A stretch of 20,535 bases of DNA from Scytalidium lignicola (lineage: Eukaryota > Ascomycota > Leotiomycetes). The stretch is from the NCBI GenBank assembly GCA_002812745.2, contig NCSJ02000521.1, positions 1-20,535 of the forward strand, read 5' to 3'. Below are positions 1 to 6,869 of this stretch, one piece after another; position 1 is the first letter of the stretch, and every line of letters starts with the position of its first letter. The notes under the pieces were generated by a model. It saw only the letters and a program-made list of their open reading frames with translations. It searched no databases and had not been told where the DNA came from. The position numbers and the translations under genes are program-made.

Positions 1-1002
1 TTATATTTTTTACATTTATCTAAAAGCACTTGTATTATATTAATAATACTTTGATATATTACTTATAAATTATACATATAAAACTAATCGATTTTGTATA
101 TTATTACTTAATATATATGCTATAACAAATAATAATAAAGTAATACAATTTAAGTTAGCATTTTTTTCAAAGAAAACAGAGAAATCATATAACTAAGTTT
201 TAAATTATCTTTAGGAAATAATAAAATAGTATAATATTATTAAGCTACNTTTTTATAGTAATTAACAGAAAATTAACTTTAATAAAAAGTATTAATATAT
301 ATTTCCTTGGATTTAATCATTTCCTTTATTAGTAGTATATTAATATAAATGTATTAGCAAAAACAAAGTAATTCTTTTTACTATTAGTAAAAGAAAATAG
401 TATTTACTAAAGATACTCTAAATTTTAAGAGTTTTTAAAACTTTAAAAAATCTTTTTAGATTTTAACTTTCTTAAAGCTTATACATCGAATCTTACTAAA
501 CTTTAAGTATATTTAAATATAACAGTTAAATATGTGGAGAATACATAGTTAATCTTATAGAAAAAGAAGTTAGTTTAATATTAAGTTGATTAATACTATC
601 ATTTTAAAGTACTTATAACTTTACTTATTAAAGGTTATTATAGTATTTTAAAGTTATATCTACAACGTGGAAATAACAATTTAAATAACATATTTGAATG
701 TTTAATTCTATTCTGAGTTGCTTAATAAAAGAATATTAAAGCAATTATAGTTTAAAAGCAATTATAACGAAAATACTATATTAATATACACTTGTTCTTT
801 ATAGTTTTAAGTTAAGTTTATAATTACACACTTAAAAAAATAATTATTAAAAAAGTAAAAATCTTNAAAAACTATAACATTTAATATTATAGAGTATAAA
901 TATATAATATAATGTTTAATAAGCTTCTCTTATTATTATATAATATAGGAAAAGGNAAAAAAACAAAAGTATGATTTACCTTGAAAATATATATTTACAC
1001 TA
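1..1002. other. A+T-rich gene-free stretch
   Basis: I see no gene here. All frames on both strands are broken by frequent stops, and the sequence is dominated by A, T and TpA steps. It resembles the mutated transposon sequence elsewhere in the window, but I could not recognise a protein family. It is probably old repeat sequence; that is inference from composition only. Confidence 0.5.
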
Positions 1003-1271
1003 GTATTATAACAGACTAAAAGAAAGTACTCTTGTAATTTCTAACATTCAAGGACTTATTCTGAATCTACAAGTTGTACAAGGGAAAAGCAGATTTAAAA
1101 AAGCTTTAAGCAAAGCTAGGAAATTGAATACTAATACAATTTCTAATACAAAATGGTTATCTTCTGTCTTCAAGTTACTTAGTAACTTAGCTTTACCAGC
1201 TCTGGAAATCTTAGCTTTTAGAATACCTTTTAAAAGCATAGAGTTAACATTAGGAAAGGAGATATACATCA
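1003..1271. other. Short stop-free fragment cut by an LTR, strand unresolved
   Basis: About 88 codons are free of stops on the plus strand, and most of the same stretch is also open on the minus strand. The plus reading is rich in Ser, Lys and Leu and contains NTNTISNTKWLSSVF. The minus reading contains KTEDNHFVLEIVLVFNF. I do not recognise either as a family. Base composition is less A+T-biased than the preceding kilobase. The open stretch stops exactly where the LTR begins at 1272, so it looks like a piece of older sequence into which the retrotransposon inserted. It could be a fragment of another transposon ORF. Confidence 0.3.
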
Positions 1272-1668
1272 TGTAATCTGGTTATACAGTTATAAGAGTT
1301 AGGATACATGTTATAAAACTAAGCCATCCAGGTCACTGGATAGCAGGGGTAAGGTAGATGATCAGGGACAGTAGAAATATATAACACATGAGTAGGCGAT
1401 TTGGTCAAGGGTAGGATCTAGTAATGTATTTAAGTTGAACACGAAGAGTCTACTCTCATGTTCTTACAGTGTGCTTATATAGATAATGAAATACAGCTGG
1501 ATTGCTGGATCACAGTGATCTCCTGATCCAGATCCCTGGATTACTGGATTACTCCAATCCAAAGATCCCGGTCATGTAACCTCTTAATTGTTAGGTTTTC
1601 TGTGTATACCTTCTGTGTACTGAGCCTTAGGCCTACACCAATTAGCTTGTTCGGTCAAACCCGTAACA
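1272..1668 (-). repeat. LTR of gypsy copy 1 (397 bp)
   Basis: The segment begins TGTAATC and ends CGTAACA, so on the element strand it runs from TGTTACG to GATTACA, with the TG...CA ends of an LTR. A polypurine tract lies directly against its inner end. On the element strand it contains a TATA box (TATATAAG, plus-strand 1474-1481). It also carries seven copies of ATCCAG/CTGGAT at 1326, 1336, 1497, 1505, 1526, 1536 and 1544. Five of these lie just upstream of the TATA box. The partner LTR is not in the window, so the outer border rests on the TG/CA ends and the length is provisional. Confidence 0.7.
1474..1481 (-). promoter_or_regulatory. Probable TATA box in the LTR
   Basis: The minus strand reads CTATATAAGC here, a strong TATA-box match in the expected retrotransposon orientation. 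The cluster of CTGGAT/ATCCAG motifs at 1497-1549 lies 16-75 bp upstream on that strand, as expected for a U3 enhancer region. No transcription start can be seen from sequence alone. Confidence 0.5.
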
Positions 1669-1681
1669 TTATCCCCTTTTT
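1669..1681 (-). other. Polypurine tract of gypsy copy 1
   Basis: On the minus strand this reads AAAAAGGGGATAA and sits directly against the TGTTAC start of the LTR, the position of the plus-strand primer of LTR retrotransposons. The full-length element has the corresponding AAAAAGAGGATAA at 6776-6788, again directly against its LTR, which fixes both LTR borders. Confidence 0.7.
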
Positions 1682-1874
1682 GCACTAGTGTTACCTCAAC
1701 ACTTAAGACATTGTCATGAACTATCTCATTGTTCTGTAAACCTTCCTTCCTTCAAACATGCTACTAAAACGTCTATATCTCGACGACAACAATCTACTAG
1801 AATGATCATGATCAAGGAAACACCAAGAAAGATTAAATCTTAGTATTTATATCCAAAACATCAGGATTGAAGTA

Positions 1875-2372
1875 ATGCCCTACATATATTGCGAACGAAA
1901 AGGACTGCCATGCAAAATGGTGCTTGATTCCGATTGTTGTGGTGAATATGTCCGTAACAGCCGAAAGTGTGATGGCGAATACCTTTATATACCCTCCTGG
2001 GAGTCGTATAAACAAGAGGACGAACGCCTTTCTTCTGAGTGTAAGAAGACTTCTAATACTTTAACTCAGGCTTCGTAGGCCTTGGCTGAGGCCGTTGCTT
2101 GTCTTGTCTATTTGGATAAGCAGTAAGTCTTTCTTTGGAGGTATGCTGAAGAGATGGTTTGTTGTGGTCTAAAGACCCTGGACAAACTAAACGCTAAGGA
2201 GAAGAAAGAGAGGCAAGAGAAACCTCTTGAAGAGTTGTGTTCTGTCTTTGCAGATAAGGTTTCCTCTTCTGTTACTAACCTCTTCTTTCCTGACTTTGTG
2301 ATTTTATTGCCTGGAAATCCATTCTGGGATAAGCTTGGTGATATGCCTTTAATAATTCCTTATAACCTATGA
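1875..2372 (+). pseudogene. Small Zn2Cys6-type/coiled-coil protein, antisense to gypsy copy 1
   Basis: The frame runs from ATG at 1875 to TGA at 2370-2372 (about 165 codons). It has two in-frame stops, TAG at 2076-2078 and TAA at 2124-2126, each explained by C-to-T from a Gln codon. Residues 3-32 have the spacing Y-x2-C-x6-C-x8-C-x2-Y-x6-C. The two Tyr codons (TAC, TAT) are one G-to-A step from Cys, so the ancestor probably had C-x2-C-x6-C-x8-C-x2-C-x6-C, the Gal4-type zinc-cluster spacing. An acidic linker (IPSWESYKQEDERL) and a charged Leu-rich tail (GLKTLDKLNAKEKKERQEK) follow, suggesting a coiled coil. From memory, such short Cys-rich plus coiled-coil proteins are common near repeats in filamentous ascomycetes. 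It lacks the large middle domain of typical fungal zinc-cluster regulators. It lies between the LTR and the 3' end of pol, convergent with pol. Function unknown; DNA binding is inferred from the motif. Confidence 0.75.
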
Positions 2373-2935
2373 AATTAAAAGTAAGTTCTTATCTATTCTT
2401 ACTCTTTGGATACCTTATCCATTTAACTAAATATTATAATTTCTCATAATGCATTTTATGATTAATGATTTTCTTAACTTTATATTCTCTTTTTGGATTG
2501 ACTTCTTCTAACATTAATATTTAAGTATTTTCAAGTATTAATTCAAGAAGTAAAACATAGAAAACAAAATGTATCTTAATTATTGTTAGTAATTTTAATT
2601 TATATGTTAATAGTTTATAAACTTCTTTAATTTCATATAATCTTATCTTTACCTAGTCTAATTTATCATTTAGTCTTATTGTTTTAATATTCTTTCTAAG
2701 AAGATAAACTTTATCCTCTTTTTTATATACTGGTTTTATCAAGTATTCATGATCATAGTACTTCTTCATTCTTTCTTTAATATATTAAAGTGAGTTCTTG
2801 ATTTTTTCTTGTATTTCTTTTATTTGTTTTGTATGAATCTTTGTTAATTTACTTGTGAATTCTAATTCTAGTTTAGTATAAAACTTTCTAGTTCTTGTCC
2901 ATAATTTACATAAAATAGAATGATCTTAGTTAATT
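2373..2935 (-). pseudogene. Gypsy pol 3' fragment: integrase C-terminus and chromodomain
   Basis: Translated on the minus strand with stops ignored, the order is an integrase C-terminal stretch beginning LFYVNYGQELES, then EDKVYLLRKNIKT (around 2685-2718), DKLD, RLYEIKEVY, and finally the chromodomain signature HKMHYEKL*YLVKW (YLVKW at 2419-2433). These are the GDKVYLLRRN and YLVKWKGY motifs of fungal Ty3/gypsy chromoviruses; the chromodomain reads histone marks and directs integration. Many in-frame stops and the lost chromodomain residues make it clearly dead. It aligns with about 7440-8150 of the full-length element. Its end abuts the plus-strand zinc-cluster ORF, so the two reading frames converge. 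Confidence 0.8.
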
Positions 2936-3765
2936 TATATAATATACNAAAGCAAGCCTGGATTCGAAAACAAAAGGATTTATCTGATTGGCCTGAATGG
3001 GAAGGAGATGCTGATAATTTAGAACTATCCAATACAATTATAGATTCAAAAGATTCATGGATAGATATATGGTTTGTACAAGCTCGGTGGCAATATTTAA
3101 AGGCATTTCAAGGACATGAAGTAGATTCAATAGCTTATTATAAGTTTGAGAGTCTTTATAAAAGATATATACAAGCTATAGTTGATTGGCTAGATTGGAA
3201 ATCCATAGATAGGCCTGTAAACTGGAGGGTTGTAGAAGGGTATAAAGGTCAAGAAAAGCCTATACAAGAGCTTATAGAGGAGCTAATAAGCCTAGAAAGG
3301 CTTGTGGAGAAGTCTATGGAGGAGTTTGTAAGTAAGTGTACAAAGCTAGGAGGATTTATTTACATATAGCTAACAAGAGTTTGGATAGGTCAAGAGCTTA
3401 TAAAACAGCCTGCAGATAAGCTTATGGGCCTTTCCAGGCCTGTTGACCAGGTTATAGAGGGAAAGTCTACAGAAGGGTTTACAGACCAAGAGGAGGAGGA
3501 AGAGTGACGTTGTCTTGGCTGTTATCAATTAAGGCCACTTTCAGATTATAGCCAATTTTTGACCTGTATAGCCTGTAGAAGGCATAATACTAAGGCCAAT
3601 CGTCGTAGACGGCAAAAGGTTATACAGGCCACAAGGGAGCAAATTGAAAGGCATTTGAGAAGTTGGTCTGCGATAGCAGGAGAGAGGAAGCTTAGACCTC
3701 TCCGAGAGCATAGATTTAGGCCATTGACAGTAGACGACTATTTGAATGCAACTGAACTGGACTAA
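2936..3765 (+). pseudogene. Pseudogene of unknown function with a CxxC...CxxC motif
   Basis: One frame runs from about 2950 to the TAA at 3763-3765. It is interrupted only by TAG at 3367-3369 and TGA at 3505-3507, each one C-to-T step from Gln or Arg. An ATG at 2920 lies in the A+T-rich gypsy remnant and is separated by an N, so I do not trust it as the start. The N-terminal part is acidic and Trp-rich (LSDWPEWEGDADNLEL, then WIDIWFVQARWQYLKAF). A Glu-rich Leu-containing region follows (QELIEELISLERLVEKSMEE). The C-terminal part has RCLGC and TCIACRR, a possible four-Cys zinc site, then a basic stretch (KANRRRRQK) and an amphipathic region ending RPLTVDDYLNATELD. I do not recognise the family. 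The basic region after paired CxxC motifs suggests nucleic-acid binding, which is inference. It is far less A+T-mutated than its left neighbour. Confidence 0.6.
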
Positions 3766-3768
3766 ATA

Positions 3769-4080
3769 GCCAACGGCCGTAGGTCGTTGGCATACTACAG
3801 AGTGTACAGGTGGCTATATTACAGGCCAAATAATTAGCCAACAGCCGAAGGTTGTTGGCCTGTTATAGAGCTTACAGAGTCTACGGAGCTTACAAAACCG
3901 GAGGCCAACGGACGGAGGGCGTTGGCGTACAGTAGAATGGTAGCTGTACAGTAGAATGGTAGCTGTACAGTAGAATGGTAGCTGTACAGTAGAATGGTAG
4001 CTGTACAGTAGAATGGTAGCTGTACAGTAGAATGGTAGCTTTAAATATTTACAAAAAGCCAACAGCCGAAGGTTGTTGGC
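3769..4080. repeat. Four copies of a 23-bp hairpin repeat with GNA triloops
   Basis: Imperfect palindromes occur at 3769-3791, 3837-3859, 3904-3926 and 4058-4080. Each has outer arms GCCAAC and GTTGGC and a central GNA trinucleotide closed by a C-G pair. The loops are GTA, GAA, GGA and GAA. Three have a 10-bp stem with one G-T wobble; the third has a perfect 7-bp outer stem and inner mismatches. Spacing is 68, 67 and 154 bp, the last enlarged by a 114-bp tandem array. The 2nd and 4th copies are followed by a shared flank (TACAGAG, TCTAC, TTACAAA words), so the unit with its flank was duplicated. Confidence 0.85.
3927..4040. repeat. Minisatellite, six perfect 19-bp copies
   Basis: The 19-bp unit GTACAGTAGAATGGTAGCT is repeated six times without a mismatch. 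The array begins immediately after the third hairpin (3904-3926) and ends 17 bp before the fourth. The junction between units contains the 8-bp palindrome CTGTACAG. Perfect identity in a region otherwise showing point mutation suggests recent expansion. It is directly tandem with no spacers, so it is not a CRISPR array. Confidence 0.95.
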
Positions 4081-4198
4081 CTATTGCAGAGTTTACAGAG
4101 TCTACAGAGTTTACAAACCGTATACAACACATACAATATACAATCACACAATTGGGTGGTAATTGGGAGCATTACAGACCGTATATCACGTTCAATAA

Positions 4199-4250
4199 GG
4201 GGGTGCGTAGCACCCCACCTACGAGCGGAGCGAGTAGCAAGCGCAGCTTG
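4199..4250. repeat. Three near-contiguous hairpins with GCGNAGC cores
   Basis: Three hairpins lie almost end to end. At 4200-4216 a perfect 7-bp stem GGGGTGC is closed by GTA. At 4219-4237 CTAC-GA-GC faces GC-GA-GTAG around GGA, with a tandem G-A mismatch in the stem. At 4238-4250 a perfect 5-bp stem CAAGC is closed by GCA. All three have the core GCGNAGC (N = T, G, C), a sequence class known from biophysical work to form unusually stable DNA mini-hairpins. Helitron 3' ends carry a short hairpin near the terminus, so this could be such an end, but no clear CTRR terminus follows. Confidence 0.8.
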
Positions 4251-4618
4251 TCTATATAATATTGCAAACATTGTGGACCCGATTACGTAAAAAGGACGAA
4301 ATCAGGGGAGATTGATTGGTCCGTAAAACCGCGTTTTGGCAATTTTATTGGTTATCCGAACTATATAAGCTTTACTGTTTATAGTAATTATAACATCATC
4401 GTTGAGCCCCTTTTTACGCGTTCTCTTCAGCGCGTTTTTTCGTGTCTACGGTTTTTACAGTCCGTAAGGTGATTTTCAATTGTAAACTCTTCTTTCTGAG
4501 GTGATCAATTGCGAGCTTTTCTTTTTTAAAGGGGTTCTTTTCTGTAAACTTTTCTGTAAGCTTTTGTTTACTGTGTTAACAACTTTGGCTCATATAATTA
4601 ATATGTTGTTTACTAACC
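4251..4618 (+). promoter_or_regulatory. Probable Helitron 1 5' region and promoter
   Basis: This non-coding stretch lies between the hairpin cluster and the Helitron start codon. It begins TCTATATAATATTGC, which resembles a Helitron 5' terminus (TC start) but is preceded by G rather than the A expected of an A|T insertion site. ATTGG boxes (reverse CCAAT) at about 4315 and 4347 and a TATA-like CTATATAAGC at 4361-4370 suggest a promoter about 250 bp upstream of the ATG. Several short words (CCGTAA, GCGTTTT, TCTGTAA) recur. No ORF of note is present. Confidence 0.4.
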
Positions 4619-5494
4619 ATGCCGACAGTTCGTTATCTTTCTGCCTCCCCTACTGTTTTCTGTGAGATCTGTAAACGATATCGTACTTCTGAGTTCTTTA
4701 AACGTAGGCCAAATGGTGGAGGTTTTTATAAAAGATGTAAAGATTGCAATGTACGTAGATATTGATTTTTACATTCAAAAACTTATAAATTACAGGAATG
4801 TCGTCGAAATCGAGCTGTATTGGCAGAAATTGATATAAATGCTTTACGCCATACTCGACAATCTTACGATGCTCTACCACATTCGAATAAAAGAAGACGT
4901 TTAAATACGTCTGTAACAACTCTCGAGCCTGTCCAATTACCCACTCTGGCGTTGACCCTTAATCATGGACCTCTTCCAGATCCCTCCTTGCCTGTCACAT
5001 CTGTTACACCTCAAACATTCGTTGATATTGCTTCTCCACCATCCTCCCCCTTAAATACAACCCTAGATGAACTGCAACCACCTCAAGAAGAGCAACTGCA
5101 ACCTCCTCCTCAAGAATTACCGTAACATACACCAAAAGGTTTTATATCTGTGTTTACAGCTAGCAACCCTCATTATATGGGACGTATGGCTGAAGACTGT
5201 ATATGCACATACTGTCAGGCTTTACATTTCCCTGGGGAAGGTTATGAAAGTTGTTGTAAAAAGGGGAAAATATCTTTGCCATCGTTTCAAAAGCCACCAC
5301 CATTCTTGAAAGATCTATTTACAAAGCAAGATCTAAAATCCAAGCAATTTCGATCTTACATACAAAGATATAACTCTGCTCTTGCTTTTGCATCTTTGAA
5401 TTATACTAGAGATAGTCATACTGAGAACTAGGAAAGTGATATAACTTATTTCTTAATTCATAGCACTTTGTATCACTTACAAGGACCTTTGGAG
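4619..5494 (+). pseudogene. Helitron 1 Rep/helicase protein, N-terminal part only
   Basis: One frame runs from ATG 4619 (context AACCATGC) to 5494 without frameshift, broken by TGA 4763-4765, TAA 5123-5125 and TAG 5429-5431. All three are one C-to-T step from Arg or Gln codons. The N-terminus has a CxxC...CxxC zinc motif (CEICKRYRTSEFF, then CKDC), followed by a Pro-rich linker ending in PPQEEQLQPPPQELP. Next comes the segment preceding the Rep domain in Helitron proteins: YMGRMAEDCICTYCQALHF, CCKKGKISLPSF, FRSYIQRYNSALAFASL and, after the TAG, LYHLQGPLE. In the Helitron family this leads to the HUH endonuclease and Pif1 helicase of rolling-circle transposition. Here it stops abruptly at the inverted-repeat element, so Rep and helicase are missing. 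It is of a different subfamily from Helitron 2 and much less mutated. Confidence 0.88.
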
Positions 5495-5906
5495 TAGACT
5501 GGCCGGACCGTTGCATTGGACCGTGGTCTGGTCCGGACGAGACCGTAAGCCACACGGTCTCGTCCGCAAAAAATTAAGCGAGACCGTAGCCTTACGGTCC
5601 GGTCTGGACCAGACCGTAGAACGGTCTCCATTTTTTGAGCTAGACCGGACTACGGTCTGATTTAAATAAAGCGAGACTGTAATTCGCTAATATTACTTAA
5701 ATAAGACAAAAATATACTAAATATAATAACATTTTAGACTACATGGTCTGAGTACAGTCTGACATTAATATACAGTCCTCATTTTTTAAGCCAGACCAGA
5801 CTGTAGTCTCACGGTCCGGTCTCAAAATTTTCGTACGGTCTACGGTCTGAGCACAGTCCCCACAAACCCCACGGTCTGGTCCGGTCTGGACCGATCGGCC
5901 AGTCTA
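5495..5906. mobile_element. 412-bp inverted-repeat element (hAT-like or TA-flanked MITE)
   Basis: The ends are perfect inverted repeats, TAGACTGGCC at 5495-5504 and GGCCAGTCTA at 5897-5906. The interior is packed with direct and inverted copies of ACGGTCT/AGACCGT and GGTCCGG. It includes a 13-bp perfect stem with a 7-nt loop (arms 5534-5546 and 5554-5566, CGGACGAGACCGT). It encodes nothing. Dense subterminal motifs of this kind are typical transposase-binding repeats of hAT elements. No 8-bp target duplication is visible, though a TA flanks each side if the TIR starts at GACTGG. The middle (about 5650-5790) is more A+T-rich and partly degraded. It sits exactly where the Helitron 1 frame ends. 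Confidence 0.75.
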
Positions 5907-6525
5907 TTAAGATTGTTTATTTTAATATTAAAAGAATAGATAAAACTATTATATATACAAATATACTCAGACATTAGTGATTACTTAAAAAAAGGAGTAA
6001 ATAATAAAAGTTTAATTATATTCAATTTATCTTTTATTCTAATTATAAGTTTATTATAGTATAAGTTATTATTAAGTATAATTATAAATTAAAGTTTTAT
6101 TTTGTTTTATATAAAGAAGAAAGTTTTTAAGAGTTAAATAACATTAACATGTTAACTCAAAGAAGTCTTAACTATAACAAGTTATATAAACATACTATGT
6201 ATATATACAAGAATAAAAGGAAAAGTAAAGAGTAAAAGTTAGTTTATATAAGGGAAAATACTTATTATAATACATTTATTACTCAGCTTATAATTTATTG
6301 TTTATTACTTATTTCAAGTTTATAACATTTTAACTCTTCTTTAAAGAAGTAGTTTACTACAATTAAGAATAATAAATAATATTAAGTATATANNANNAAT
6401 AAGTATTTATTATATAATATAAAGATTTGATTAATGTTATAAAATCCTTAATCATCAACATATAATGTAAGCTTAGTTATTCTATAAGTTTATTTATAAG
6501 AATAAGTTGACTAAAGTTTTATAAA
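5907..6525. other. A+T-rich gene-free stretch
   Basis: I see no gene, tRNA or clear repeat here. No continuation of the Helitron 1 protein can be read after the inverted-repeat element. Composition matches the RIP-like sequence elsewhere. Two double-N positions occur near 6393-6397. Confidence 0.5.
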
Positions 6526-6775
6526 TAATAAAGTATATTGTAAAGTTATAATTTAAGTTGAACATAAGGTTTTTAATTAAAGCTTAAAAAGTGTATTCTT
6601 ATATAAATATACAATAACCTTAAGTTTAACTAGTTTAACTTAGTATAACCCTATACTCTTTATATTAATGTATACCTTTTGTATAAGTTATATAACTTAA
6701 TATCTCTTGTTGGTTATTAACATCTTATAAGTTATTCTCAACGCTTATTAGATTGTAACAGTAAGATTTATAATA
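6526..6775 (-). repeat. 3' LTR of gypsy copy 2 (left end)
   Basis: This aligns with 12889-13132: shared stretches include GTAAAGTTATAA, TATAAGTTATATAACTTAA, GTTATTAA and CTTATTA. The inner border at 6775 is fixed by the polypurine tract at 6776-6788 (AAAAAGAGGATAA on the element strand). The terminal CA is changed to TA here but kept in the right LTR. The outer border is approximate to a few bases. Differences between the two LTRs are mostly transitions, consistent with RIP. Confidence 0.75.
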
Positions 6776-6788
6776 TTATCCTCTTTTT
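6776..6788 (-). other. Polypurine tract of gypsy copy 2
   Basis: The minus strand reads AAAAAGAGGATAA directly before the 3' LTR, differing from the copy 1 tract by one G-to-A transition. It marks the initiation site of plus-strand DNA synthesis and fixes the LTR boundary. Confidence 0.6.
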
Positions 6789-6869
6789 GTCTTAGTATTA
6801 TCTTGATATTTAATTAATAACATTAAACAATCTTCATTGTTTGTTAATTATATTCCTCATTTATTATGT

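Larger units (their letters stand above)
1272..2935 (-). mobile_element. Truncated Ty3/gypsy retrotransposon, 3' end only (copy 1)
   Basis: Read on the minus strand this is the 3' end of a gypsy element: integrase C-terminus, chromodomain, a region with an ORF on the opposite strand, a polypurine tract and an LTR. The rest of pol, gag and the 5' LTR are missing; similarity to pol stops near 2935, where an unrelated coding sequence begins. The pol part is heavily A+T-mutated, while the LTR and opposite-strand ORF are much less damaged. The order matches the full-length element at 6526-13132, which makes the assignment firm even though the two LTRs do not obviously align. Confidence 0.8.

Noticed and set aside
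1833..2015. 60-codon minus-strand open frame opposite the zinc-cluster ORF
   Set aside because: The plus strand matches a protein family with conserved Cys spacing, so the minus frame is a shadow.
3927..4040. CRISPR array
   Set aside because: The units are directly tandem without spacers and the context is eukaryotic transposons.
3814..4062. 82-codon minus-strand open frame with repeated FYCTATILLYSYHSTVQL units
   Set aside because: It is a translation of the 19-bp tandem array and hairpins; the protein repeat only mirrors the DNA repeat, and there is no independent coding evidence.
4032..4290. Three overlapping open frames of 68-76 codons on both strands
   Set aside because: They run through hairpins and repeats, overlap each other on both strands and show no recognisable domain; chance frames in a less A+T-rich stretch.
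4698..4919. 73-codon minus-strand frame and (5067-5309) an alternative plus-strand frame
   Set aside because: Both overlap the Helitron 1 frame, which continues on either side with family motifs.
5495..5906. Centromeric or replication-origin palindrome array
   Set aside because: The perfect 10-bp terminal inverted repeats and subterminal motif structure are explained better by a non-autonomous DNA transposon.
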